Source: Hymenolepis diminuta (taxonomy: Eukaryota; Platyhelminthes; Cestoda; Cyclophyllidea; Hymenolepididae). From it: a DNA stretch of 64,000 bases. Position 1 is the first letter of the stretch. Each line of letters starts with the position of its first letter. The notes beneath the pieces were generated by a model that saw only the letters and a program-made list of their open reading frames with translations, was not told where the DNA came from and ran no database searches. The stretch lies in NCBI GenBank assembly GCA_900708905.1, contig CAADRB010000033.1, forward strand, positions 1,233,179 through 1,297,178, read 5' to 3'. Position numbers and translations under genes: made by a program. Positions 46,901 through 58,900 of this stretch are shown here, one piece after another.

Positions 46901-49900
46901 CATTTGGCGTCAATCAAACAATCTTATTTGAGTTGCTGTGAAGTAGCTAAATAAAGTTTCTTAAGTCCAATCATTTTTACAGAAGTATTGATTGACCGTG
47001 ATACATGGTTCCACCCACCTCTGTGCAGTCTTGCTGGTGTAAATTACTTCGTAGCTTGTGGGACTAGTCCGTGTTATAACCATAATTTCTCTCTACTATG
47101 TTACGTACATCGTTGGTGTGTATCTTTTATAAGCTTCTGTATATTTCGTGACCGTCTTAGCATGTTTCTTCTCAGTACTTTTAGTGCAGTTTTATAACTA
47201 ATTATTAAAAAATGTCTGTTTCTTGTTTTTATTCCGCTTAATGAGGGAAATACGCAAATAGGCTGATATTTAATTCTCATCTGGTGTTTATGTTATTGTA
47301 TGAAGTGTAAAATATTCCTACTCCCTTTCACATTACACATATTTATCCCTCTCCTGGGAGTTAAAGCTAATATTTTCTGTTTGCAATCCCATGGATATTA
47401 GAACTAAGATATGATTTTCTAAAATTTGGGAGCTACTATTTATGGCTGTCTCTATTTAGGGTGATTAAAAGAAATATTGAATACGTGCCTAGGGGTTTGG
47501 CATACTTGCCTTCTCATTAATTATATTCGCTTTTAAACAGTCAATCCGATTTTATTATTGAATTTTAGGCGAGGTACAATGATGTAAACCCGTACTATGA
47601 GCAATTTTGATTAATGCGAAATTAATGACTGAAGTTTCTTTGTAAGGCACTGATTTTCAGCGCTAAAATTGATCGAAAGCAAGCTAATTTTGTACCTTTA
47701 ATTGAGACCCGTAGGTCCACGTTGACTGCTCGAATCGGTGTATTTTTATTCTGCTAGAATATCAAGAAGGTCAGTAAGATTACAATTATGTAGGTAATCA
47801 ATGTAAGTAATTATTTCGACCCTCCGATAAGCCATAATGGGTCTGGAGACTGTCTCACTGTATGCTCTTTTTGCCAACTCCATTTGAGATTCAAAACAAC
47901 ATTTTTGAGGTATTATTTCTAAGCTATTAAAATTAACTATCAATTTTATTGTCAATGATTTTGTATGATGAACGCAATTTTAGAATAAGAACTCTGATTT
48001 GGCAAGAACGTAGGGCCCTGTGAAACCTTAAAAAGTACCTTCCTATTTAACAGTTTGTCTGTCTATCACAATTTTATCACTTCATTTCCTCGGATTTCAG
48101 ACTCATACTATGTAAAAATCATTGATTGATAAGAGAAACATCTATTAACGATTCACCTAAAAATAGCAAAGAAGAATACGATTGAATATGATTAGAATGC
48201 CCGATACTCATTAAGTGATAACTCTTATATTCATAAGATAAATCGGCTTCCGCTGAAATTCTTTTGTCCAGTTTCCGACAATTTTAAAAATCAGCATTTT
48301 ATCTAAATGAAAAGTACTTTTTTTCTGGTTTGATTTTATTTGGTGAGGGAATTACGCAAGCCAGCTGCTGTTTTTTATCCTCCCATACAATTTGCCATTT
48401 CATTCTTCCTTTTAACCGCGTTAATGTAATGTGCATTACAGATTTTTCTAGTTCTGTAGTAATATTTTTTGTTTGCCTTAAAATTATGAAAGTTCTTTCG
48501 TCACACACTGATATTATGGTATAAATAATAGCATTAGTTGCGTCGGTGGTGCATTGGTCGCCGTGCTCGTCTATGTTAGAGGTCACGGGTTCGATTCCCA
48601 TCGGCGTACACCCAGTGAGCGGAATGGCGAACCACACTGGTTAAGACTGGCTAAAATAGAGTTCGAGTCTCTCACCAGAGAGGCTCTACGATGCCATTCA
48701 ACCTAAGATGGACGTTGGAATACGCTTTCCTAAATGGGCTTGAGAATTATTATTAACACCGAAAATGAGAAGCACTTAGAAACTTCTTTGTTTGTAAAAT
48801 CAGCCTGAGTTGAATTATAGACCTGTAACTTCTGTTATTGAAGGCGGCGTTTCTTCTGTTAGGCAGCTAGATTACATCACCGTAAATTGAGCTTATTTCA
48901 CGCTATAATTCAAGGCCATTAATCTACTCCCTGTCTAGATTCTATTTATATACGTAGGTCGCTACTGACGTGAGGATTGTCTTTCACATATTCAAAAATG
49001 AGAAATTTTCTTACCCCTCTTCTTTGATCGAGAGGGAATATTGGATATTTAAAGTAGAATCATCACGGTGTTCACCCAATTCATCGGTATCTTCCCTTGG
49101 GAGCCTTTTTCTCTGCCTGTTCATGCACTACTAATCACAATCTCTAAGATATTTCTTTTTTTCTCTCAGTTTGAATTTGAATCTATTAATCCCTTTTGTG
49201 AATCGCTATCTACCACGATCTGGATTGATGTTTAATTCTGTGTTATTTTTTTCTGTAGCTGGTACTACAAGGATATTACTCGTCAACAGGCCGAAGCGAT
49301 TCTTTTGGAAGAAAATCGTGAGGGATGCTTCTTAGTTCGAGACTCTGTGAGCAAGAAAAACACCTATACCCTCTCGGTGACGTCCAAGGATCCTGATGCG
49401 TAAGTTAATGATGCTATTTACAGCTCATACACCTCGGTAAACAAACGGTGAATTCTTATGAAATTCTAATTTAAGCCGACAGAGCTGATGTTAACCTAAT
49501 TTTGTTAATATTAATTTCCAGACAGCAATTCGACACTTTTTACTACTTTAACTGAAAGAGAAAGTGTTAAAATTTGGGCTTTAAGTGAATTTACTTTTTA
49601 TTCAAACCTTGAGGTGGAGGAGGATGGAAGAGAGATGCCTTATATTTGGAGCTAGGAGAATATACTTTAAGGAGAATGAAGTCGGTAACGAAAAGGTCTG
49701 GAGATAATTCAGGTTGAGAGAGCAGTTGTACCTTTAGGAGTAAAAAGTTTCTGCGGGTAGTCTTCGAGTGTGAAAGGTTAATACACGTAGATGGAAATTG
49801 TGTTGAATTAATTTTCCTGGATTAAGGGATGTTCCAATATTGTTATTGTTTTAAATTTACAAACATTATTTACAGAACTCATAATATTAGTATTCTAACC

Positions 49901-52900
49901 CAAGTTACAGGGTTTCGTTCTAGATAGTCGTATATTCGGCTTGTTCGCATTTCTGTAGTTGTAATATTTGTAGTCATTTCCCTTGTTCGAGAAGTTATTT
50001 CGATGCAAATAATTCTACTTAAATCCCTTTCTTCCGTAACAATTTTTAAGAGGCCTTGGATTTAGCTTACATCCCTGTATATCAGATCATTAAGGTAACT
50101 TTGATTACTGTTATTGTTTAAATGTAAAAGTATTTGAAAAGCTGAGCNNNNNNNNNNNNNNNNNNNNNNNNNNNNNNNNNNNNNNNNNNNNNNNNNNNNN
50201 NNNNNNNNNNNNNNNNNNNNNNNNNNNNNNNNNNNNNNNNNNNNNNNNNNNNNNNNNNNNNNNNNNNNNNNNNNNNNNNNNNNNNNNNNNNNNNNNNNNN
50301 NNNNNNNNNNNNNNNNNNNNNNNNNNNNNNNNNNNNNNNNNNNNNNNNNNNNNNNNNNNNNNNNNNNNNNNNNNNNNNNNNNNNNNNNNNNNNNNNNNNN
50401 NNNNNNNNNNNNNNNNNNNNNNNNNNNNNNNNNNNNNNNNNNNNNNNNNNNNNNNNNNNNNNNNNNNNNNNNNNNNNNNNNNNNNNNNNNNNNNNNNNNN
50501 NNNNNNNNNNNNNNNNNNNNNNNNNNNNNNNNNNNNNNNNNNNNNNNNNNNNNNNNNNNNNNNNNNNNNNNNNNNNNNNNNNNNNNNNNNNNNNNNNNNN
50601 NNNNNNNNNNNNNNNNNNNNNNNNNNNNNNNNNNNNNNNNNNNNNNNNNNNNNNNNNNNNNNNNNNNNNNNNNNNNNNNNNNNNNNNNNNNNNNNCGTTT
50701 TTCAGCGTCTCATATCAAATTCCCTTGGACACCGTGCTGCAGTAGGCCCGTATTTCACGCATGTCGTCGTCGTCATTGCTACCTTGTCGGCTTTATTTAG
50801 ACAAATTTCAAAAATGTTTACTACTACTCTTACTACTCTCATCAGTGAGGTCGGTTGGTGATAAACGTGTATAGTTGAAAGTTGCCGTAGTTTATGTCCT
50901 CTATCCTACTTATCGAGTTAAATTTTGCTCTGTTTAATCCCTGAAATGCTTTGTTTCGTCATTTTCGTACGGGCTTGTGAAAAAAAGGAATGTAGCTCGA
51001 AAAGAAATAGTTAAAAGTTCCAAGTTTTCCGGATTATAGCTGTAGGTTTACGTCCTGTAGTATCTAATAATGATTTCTCCCTTTCTACCTTAATTAGCTT
51101 GGCTAATTAATGAATGTGTGCTGTTGTTAGTTCGAATATCTCGGGGAAAATGGAATCTTGATAAGTTTGTCCCTAGATCTCCCATCCCATTTTATGTATA
51201 GAGTTTGCCTTAATTCTTTACGAAGCTCTCGTTTGAGTAGTTTGTCGGCCAATGCCTCTATAGCGTTTATTTGACCATCTAGAGAGTACTTTCTCGAATT
51301 CGTTGAGTCATACCCCCTAGCTTTCTGCTAGTAATAAAATCGCATGAAGCCCCTCTCAACCTACCTTGAAATGTTCTTGTTTTGAGTACTTACAACTTTT
51401 CCTGTGATTTGTACCCAGTACTATTATTAAATCTATCCGATAGAACTGATCACTTGAATCTCATGTGAAAGAAGGGTGTATGGGAGGAAGAAGACGAAAT
51501 TGGAAAATTCCTCTTAGTTCCAAGTGCCAACTTTTCCACTAAATCTTTTTCGGTGAGGTTATTTACTGGTTTCAAGATCAGTTAGTTTGTTTTGATGATT
51601 GATTGTATTTCTCAGCCCAGTTATATATTTGATCGCATATAACGTCCGTCGGTGTGTAGTGGCGCCTATCCTATTTCCATATTTATAGAGCGGTAAATTA
51701 GTATGGGGTAAGATTTTCGTCTAGTATAAATTAATCAACCTGCCTATACTCAACTAACCCACCTGCCTTGATGCGCAATTTTATAGCCAGATTTCTTAAT
51801 TTCCCTATTGAGTTTCTCTTTGTATCCCCTGGCTGTTTGGGGAAGGTCAGATTGCGGACTTCCTCACGACCATTTAAAAGGATTGATGAAGTGTTGTTCC
51901 AAAAAAATATCTTTCGGAAGTGTCTAGTTATTAAATATACATCGAGCTTATGTGCGATATGAATCATAAGTTACAACTTTTATTTAGTATTTTTCCGAAA
52001 TAAATCAAAATTCTCCACTGGGTATGTAAATTCAGACATAATAAGTCAAAATTTTTTCCAGCAACGTGTAACGACCACGTCTGTCGTTGTGGATTAAATT
52101 TTAATTTTGTTTACTATGGTAACGGCTATGTTTGATCTGAGCCGCTTAAAAATCTCCGAAAGTTTAATTCGCTTTATCCCTCCTATTTAATGACGCCCAG
52201 ACGAGAAAGCACCATTGCTTAATTCGAAGAGTTTTTCTTTAGTCTTCGATTTCCGATTAATAGTCAACGAGCTTTTTTCTCTGCTATCTTTGAAGCCTCA
52301 CAACACCAATCCTCGGAATTATCAAACATCGTTAAATTTATCTCTATATTATTGCTCATGATAGCTAAATTAGGCGTATCTGATAGTATTACTCATTCCC
52401 ATTTTCCTTTGTACAATCAGGCCTTCTCCGGATTAAGGGAATAAACTTAAAGAAAATTTAGCTCATTGAGCAAGTAATTTTTTTCTTTATTCAAGGTTAA
52501 TGCTGAAAGTGTTGTCCTTCAAAGGGTTTGATGACTATTACTGAGTTCAATTGACCATTAAATGACTATGCCTTCCTTCTACTCAATTGAAGTATTGTTA
52601 ACACTTACCATAACGTCCTTAAAACCTGTAACCTGTTGTGCAGTCTTTTTGCGTCATATAGTAGCCATAATTTCTTTCCTATTGTTGGCGATATTACTCA
52701 TTCGTCCCTTCTATTTGTTATTTAAGTTGGTAATAATAATACTTTCATGGATTGTGTGCCGCTTTTAGTTCTCAGTAGTACCCTCTACTAGCAACCTGAG
52801 TAGCAATTTCGAATCGTGGTTGTATGTCTATTGCAATTGTTATTTATCCCATATTTCTTTTAAAATCCCCATAATCTTCTGAATCATAGAAAAAGCTCAA

Positions 52901-55900
52901 CTTTCTCTCTTATTCATTGTAGCTCTTAACACAACTCAGACGGCATTACCCATTCTCTTCACTTCCTCTTTATGTTATGGAGTCACTTCAACTTCCATTA
53001 AGTCATCCCTAGAGATCAGAAGATTTCTCAGTTCTCTTACGTTATGAAGTGGCAGTACTTTTTCCACAGCTGGACATTCTCATTCTTCAACCGCTCGTGT
53101 TTTAAATTGCGCGTGAATTGGAGGGAGGGAGAGGGAGAGAAAAGTTGTTGTTATCGCTCTTTTTGACTCCGCCTCCTTCTTGCCATCTCTATGTATGGCC
53201 TTAACTGCTACTAATTTAAGTAACCACACACGCTACGGCGTCGCTGTTCACGATGACTCATCTTTTATGCGTTGTGTTCGGACGTGCATCCCAGCTACTG
53301 CGCACGTGCCACCTCACCGTGTGCTATTATTGGCTACCACTCGCCTACTACTGTCCTCCTTCTGTGACTCACTTTTTTTCATGCTTGCTTTGTGGTCTGC
53401 GTCCACGCGTGCTGTCTATTATTCCCACACGGATAGTATCTTTTTGGCACTCTTTTGGGGGAATCTATTGATATGTATAAATACCAAAGAATAATGGTTT
53501 ATCCGCTGGTTGGTTACGGATACTGTTATTAAAATAGGTTTATTCTCCCAGAGTGAGAAAATGGAATTGTGTCGAATTAACTACTTGATTATCTGTAGTC
53601 GTAGTTTGTCATTACTGATCGGTTCATCATATAATGTAAGGAAGATAGTGGATTGGAATGAAGCTCATTGTAGTTATTGCTCTCTGATACCCTGACTTCG
53701 CCTAGATAATGTTACCTAAGAGCACATGAACTTTATTCCTCCTTGGAGGATAGATGATGTTATGTCTGTTTGGTTATCAATATATTGTTTTACTTAATTG
53801 AAACTGATCGACGAACGTTTTTTTTACTGTTAAAATACGAGTTGGACTGAAAAATGTAAAACTTTTGACGTTACATTTACGTAGAAGAGAAGAGGCAGGA
53901 AACAAAATATAAAGATTTCAGTCCTGATAAATGAAGATTTCTCCAAATCTAAAGGTGTAACTGGTCTAATTCGTTTAACATCAGAGGAAATTGTGCACAT
54001 CCCATTATACGAATTTAGTACTCGGGTGATGGCACCAATTCCCTCTTTGTGGTTGTGGAGTATTTCGCTGGTATAAGCTGAGATTTGCTGCTTTGATACC
54101 GGTTGAACATTTTAAACCTAACAGAGATCAGTAAGGGGAGTTTGCTCGAGGTGAACCCGAGCAATGTAACATCTTAATTGTTTATTTGACTATGTTCTGC
54201 TTTATTTTAATTAAGTAAAAAGCCGAACGTTTGATTTTTAATTTCGTGGTTTATGTATTTCTATGATGGTCATAAAATGTCTTTGTAGTAAATACCATTC
54301 TCAAAATAGTTCATAAAGCATGCAGACTGATCAGAAACCGTCAGTTGCTTAAAATCTCATTACGCGGATAACTTGAAGACAAAATTGTAAACTAAAGTCG
54401 TTTTTGAAAGCATCCTATATTTTCAAATGGAATGGGTTGAAGTGTTTATTCATTCTTTTCTTTAACTTTGAATAAGTCACTTTTAAATAACAGGCTGTTT
54501 TGTATAGCCGCCGAATGTTTATCACTATTAGGATCTAAGATATCTTTCCCGCTATTGCCTTAAATAACATGTTCTAGAATAAATATATGGAAAAAGTATA
54601 AGCCAAATAACAAATTTTGTATCCTCTATAAGATATTTTAACAAAATAAACAAGTCTGCTACTTTTATGTTCCCATTTATAGATCTAAATTCTCTGATAA
54701 TCTACCCTTGTTAAAACAAGAAAATGAATAATCACAAATAAACAACTAAGCTCGGCGGCTCAGAAAATAATTTAGGTCTAACTTTGTTTTGTATATACGT
54801 TGATCGCACTTCTTGTTGCCACCCATTATTTTTATGTTATGTTCTAAGTTATCTTAGCCGTTGCGTCTCAATAACATATTCCGAAAGAGGTAAATAAAAA
54901 CCTATGCGTAATTTACAAAGTCTATTTTCTATTACTTTTATTTTGCTTTCTTAGCCTTTTGCTTAATCTCCCATGCTAGAATCAAAAGATGAAAGAAGCC
55001 ACCTTGTTATAACCTAATTAGCCTCCCGAAATAATCACAAATCCCAGAATTAAATAATAACACGTAATGGTCTTAATAATAGCCTTGGCTCAAAACTTAT
55101 GCAAACCAACGACCCTGTAATTTAACACATTTTAACAAATATTTCAGTTTTATAAGTAGTTGATTTGATTTTTCTTGGATAAAAATGAATAATTTTTATC
55201 CAACAGACCCTACCTAAGTGTTCATTTGCACTGTTATAAATGAACATGATCATCAGACCCTTTAGATCCCCCCCCCCTCTTGCTGTTGCTATATAAATTA
55301 TCTTAGCCACTATCGATCAGTAGGATGTGTATTCCCAGTGTAAGCTCTATTTAAAAGTCTTGAAGACCCATTGAATTAATTAATACGTAAGCTGGCCATT
55401 CATTTGCAGTAGTTACACATCTGCAGTTGACAAAACAACTAATCGATATTCCATTTTGCGCTCCTCTATCCTTACGCATAATTTCACTTATCCAGACTCA
55501 GTTAAAGTATCCCTGGCTTTTCTCGTATATTGTCTTTTAATTTCTATCTTCATCCATTTTGAAGATCTAATCCGGGAGGCTTAGAACTAGAGAATCGAAA
55601 TCATCCCATAGACAGTGGTGACTACAATGGTTATATATAGTTTAGTAGAGGTATTACAGAGGGGAGAGAAAAAAGCTAATCTCTCAGTATTAGTGCACTT
55701 GCACGTCGGCTAAACAACACAACGAATCAAGAATAGCTACTTACCTGCCTGTTCAATTTACTGGTGGAGTTAATTATATGGTGCTGGTGTTAGTGATGAC
55801 GGAGATTTGACAAGATGTGTTCTGCTTACTCTACCGAGAGCGACCTGAGTCTTTTATTGGTATTTGGTTATTTCCCACGCACTTCCGATGATTTGCGCTT

Positions 55901-58900
55901 AATTTGGTCAATTACATCAGCCAACTAGCTAGTCAGTCAGCCCATTTATATCTTGATTTATATATATTTACTTAGTGAACAAGAGAGGCCGGTTTATTGA
56001 CTCGATTAAGGTTTCAATATTATGTGAAAATGATGGGTTATTGTCTGGTTGTCAGGCTATATTCTTATATTATATCACATTAAAGCATTAAGTTTTAGTA
56101 TTTGTGGGTTTATTTTTGAGGAATATGCATTTGGAATGTTTTGAAAACTGTCTCGATTAGCCGTCCCTCATAGAATCGGAAATGATTTTTGTTGACTAAT
56201 TTCCTATTAAAATAAATTTTGGAAATTGTTGTTCGCTTTGGGGAACTGATATTGTTGAGCAAAGACTTATCTGATAATTCTTCCGTACCATGCCACATCA
56301 GCTCTATCGTTATTCTATTTGGGCGTTGTTCTGCACATAACCTCGGAGGAAGAATCTCCTGTTGGGATCCTTGGTTAGATTTATGTAAATCTATGCTTAT
56401 AGCAAATTTGATCTTCTGATGCGTTTTTCACTTATTCACTTTTATTCATCCCAGGGATGGTTGAGAAATGGAATCGATTGATAAATTTCGTTCGTCATTT
56501 TCAATTTTCCCCGAGTTAATCGGTGGACGATTATTTTTCAACCTACTTTTTCGTCAGTTACAAAACGAGTGTGATCATTTTCTATTTTTACTGCTCTAAC
56601 TAATTGTTTTCACCATTTTGCTAGCCAAATGATCCCATTTTTGCTTACGAAGAAAACACAGAAAATTTCTTGTGATAAATTGTCCGGATTTTTGCTGCTT
56701 TTTCTCCTTTTAGTCATTTTTAGTGAATCATTATAGAGCGTCTTTACTGTTTCACTGCCTTTCTGTGAAGTAAACATTTTTCCTGGAAAGTCATTTCTTC
56801 TGAAATAGAAGATCAAATGACCACAATCATGGCTACTTAACTGCCTCTTGGACAAAGAAGTAGTGTATATAGTAGTCTCTTCAGTTACTTTGTCACTGTA
56901 TGAGGCGTTTATTTGAGTTGCACTCAATCAGAGAAAGCCCTGTTATTTGGTATCACAACTTAAATCGAATTTGATTTTTGGTATTTAAATGTCTCCCCTT
57001 TGAAATCAGTAGTATATCCTAATTATTTCTTTCCAGTGCCGGAAAACTACGGGTCCACCACTACCACATTCATCGAACAGAAGGTGGAACCAACCTTTCC
57101 AATGGCCATGCTAACGGAGGTGCTAACGGTAACAACACAAGTACTAACAATAGCAATGGTGTCAGTGTAACCAATGGCAACAACGGGACCGCAGTCAATG
57201 GAAATTCAACAGCTGGTAGCGGAGGAGGGGGCAATGGTGAACCACAATTCTATCTTTCAGAGAAACACGCTTTCTCGACCATTAGTGAAGTTATCCACTA
57301 TCATAAACACAACTCCGGTGGATTGGTGGTTCGATTGCGTTCTCCACCGGTTAAAGATCGGGAGAGTCCTGTTACTGCTGGTATGGGCCTGGATGAATTC
57401 GAGCTAGATCCTGCGGAGCTGCAAATTGATCCGGAGCCCATTGGAAAGGGACAGTTTGGAGTAAGTCTCGTCCTTCGCCTTTGTGGCGGTATCCGATTTT
57501 TGTCTCAGTATATCTGGGATGTCCCTTGCATTTAGTAATTAGCCGAAGTCTTGAGATGTTAAACTACGAGCCTCAAATGTTACGTATTGGGTGTCTGCAG
57601 TAGTTAATACCAGATTTAGAAAAGTTTTTTGTGAGAACATTTAAGTGATGTCTAATAGTAGAAATGGCTGAAAATGTTGTGGTTCGTCGTAATCTTTTGT
57701 GAGCAGGTTGTGGGTCGTTTAATCCTCAGGCAAATATTTCTTTTCGATCTAGTAGCATCGCATTGCGTGTATATGTTTCCTCGTTTTCTATTTATCTGCG
57801 CTCTATGTCACTATCAATAGCAACTAATCCATTGTTCTTCCTGTTCTTTTTACATCAGGTTGTCAAGCGAGGCAAATTCCGTAACATTCCAGTGGCAGTT
57901 AAACAGATGGTGGAGAACGCGATGAACGAGGAGGACTTTATTGAGGAGGCAAAGAACATGCGGTACTTTCTCTCATTTACCATTTGATTCTTTTCTCCCT
58001 TATACTCTTACATCTTTTCGATTTCTAAGAGGTAATTTAACTAGCATTTATTAGCATCTTATTTTATAAAATTCTTCCTATAATGAATATTCCTCTTATT
58101 TGAATTTTAAAGTCCCTGATTTAGTACTAAATTTTCTTTGCAGAAATTCGTTTCTCTATCCTACCCCTAACTGGAAGAAAAGCATATGTTAAAACTAGTA
58201 ATGGGACAAGTCAACCTACCAAGAGATTCTCCTTGTCTGTTTGGTGTTGTTCGCACCTATAAAAGTAGAAATTAGTCTGTATTTGTTGATGACAATTTAA
58301 TTGGCATCACATAAGCTCTATTATGAGAATTTACTTTCCCTTTTGAATTGTAGAGTCTTAGAAAATACTATCTTTTTTAACAGTTTGTTCACCTTAGTCA
58401 TTGTTATGGGAAGTATGAAGACCTTCGTATTGGTAACAGAAGAGTTTTTGCATCTGTGCTGCTAGCGTAGTAGTCAATGCTCAAGTCCGTTGAGCCGAGC
58501 GTCATAGGATCTGTATATATCCAGTGATGTGGTTGGCCAACTGCATCGGTTAATTCTGACCAGTGAGTTATCTTGCAACTGCGATACCGTCCCTCTATTC
58601 AAGTCAAGTGTTATAACTTCCCTTAATAGGCTTGAAGAGTTTAACAAATATCAAGAGACATCAGAGAGGAGGAAATCGGAATAGTCATTAATTTTTTGAT
58701 GAATTTCTAAAGCTTAGTTCTCTTTGAGACGATTAGTTCCCATTCTTTCAAGTAAGGAAATGTATGAGTGATCTTGACTGTGTGGACGTTAAATTAGGAT
58801 AACACGTCTGACCCTCACAATGATAGGATCGAATCCTGGTTAAATTTGCATATCTTGTTGTCTCGACTTCTAAAACTTAAGGTCGTTCTTCTTGTAGTTC

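Larger units (their letters stand above)
44802..49258 (+). other. Tec kinase intron between SH3 and SH2 (4.5 kb)
   Basis: Holds SINE fragments at 45515-45705, the full SINE at 48540, the GT microsatellite and the G run. No coding exon was recognised. Confidence 0.75.
49400..57036 (+). other. Tec kinase intron inside the SH2 domain (7.6 kb)
   Basis: Contains the 548-N gap and a GC-richer stretch at about 53090-53480. Otherwise AT-rich without recognisable features. Confidence 0.75.

Noticed and set aside
48540..48610. functional tRNA gene
   Set aside because: The A and B boxes are good, but acceptor and T stems do not pair well and the same head occurs in several SINE copies.
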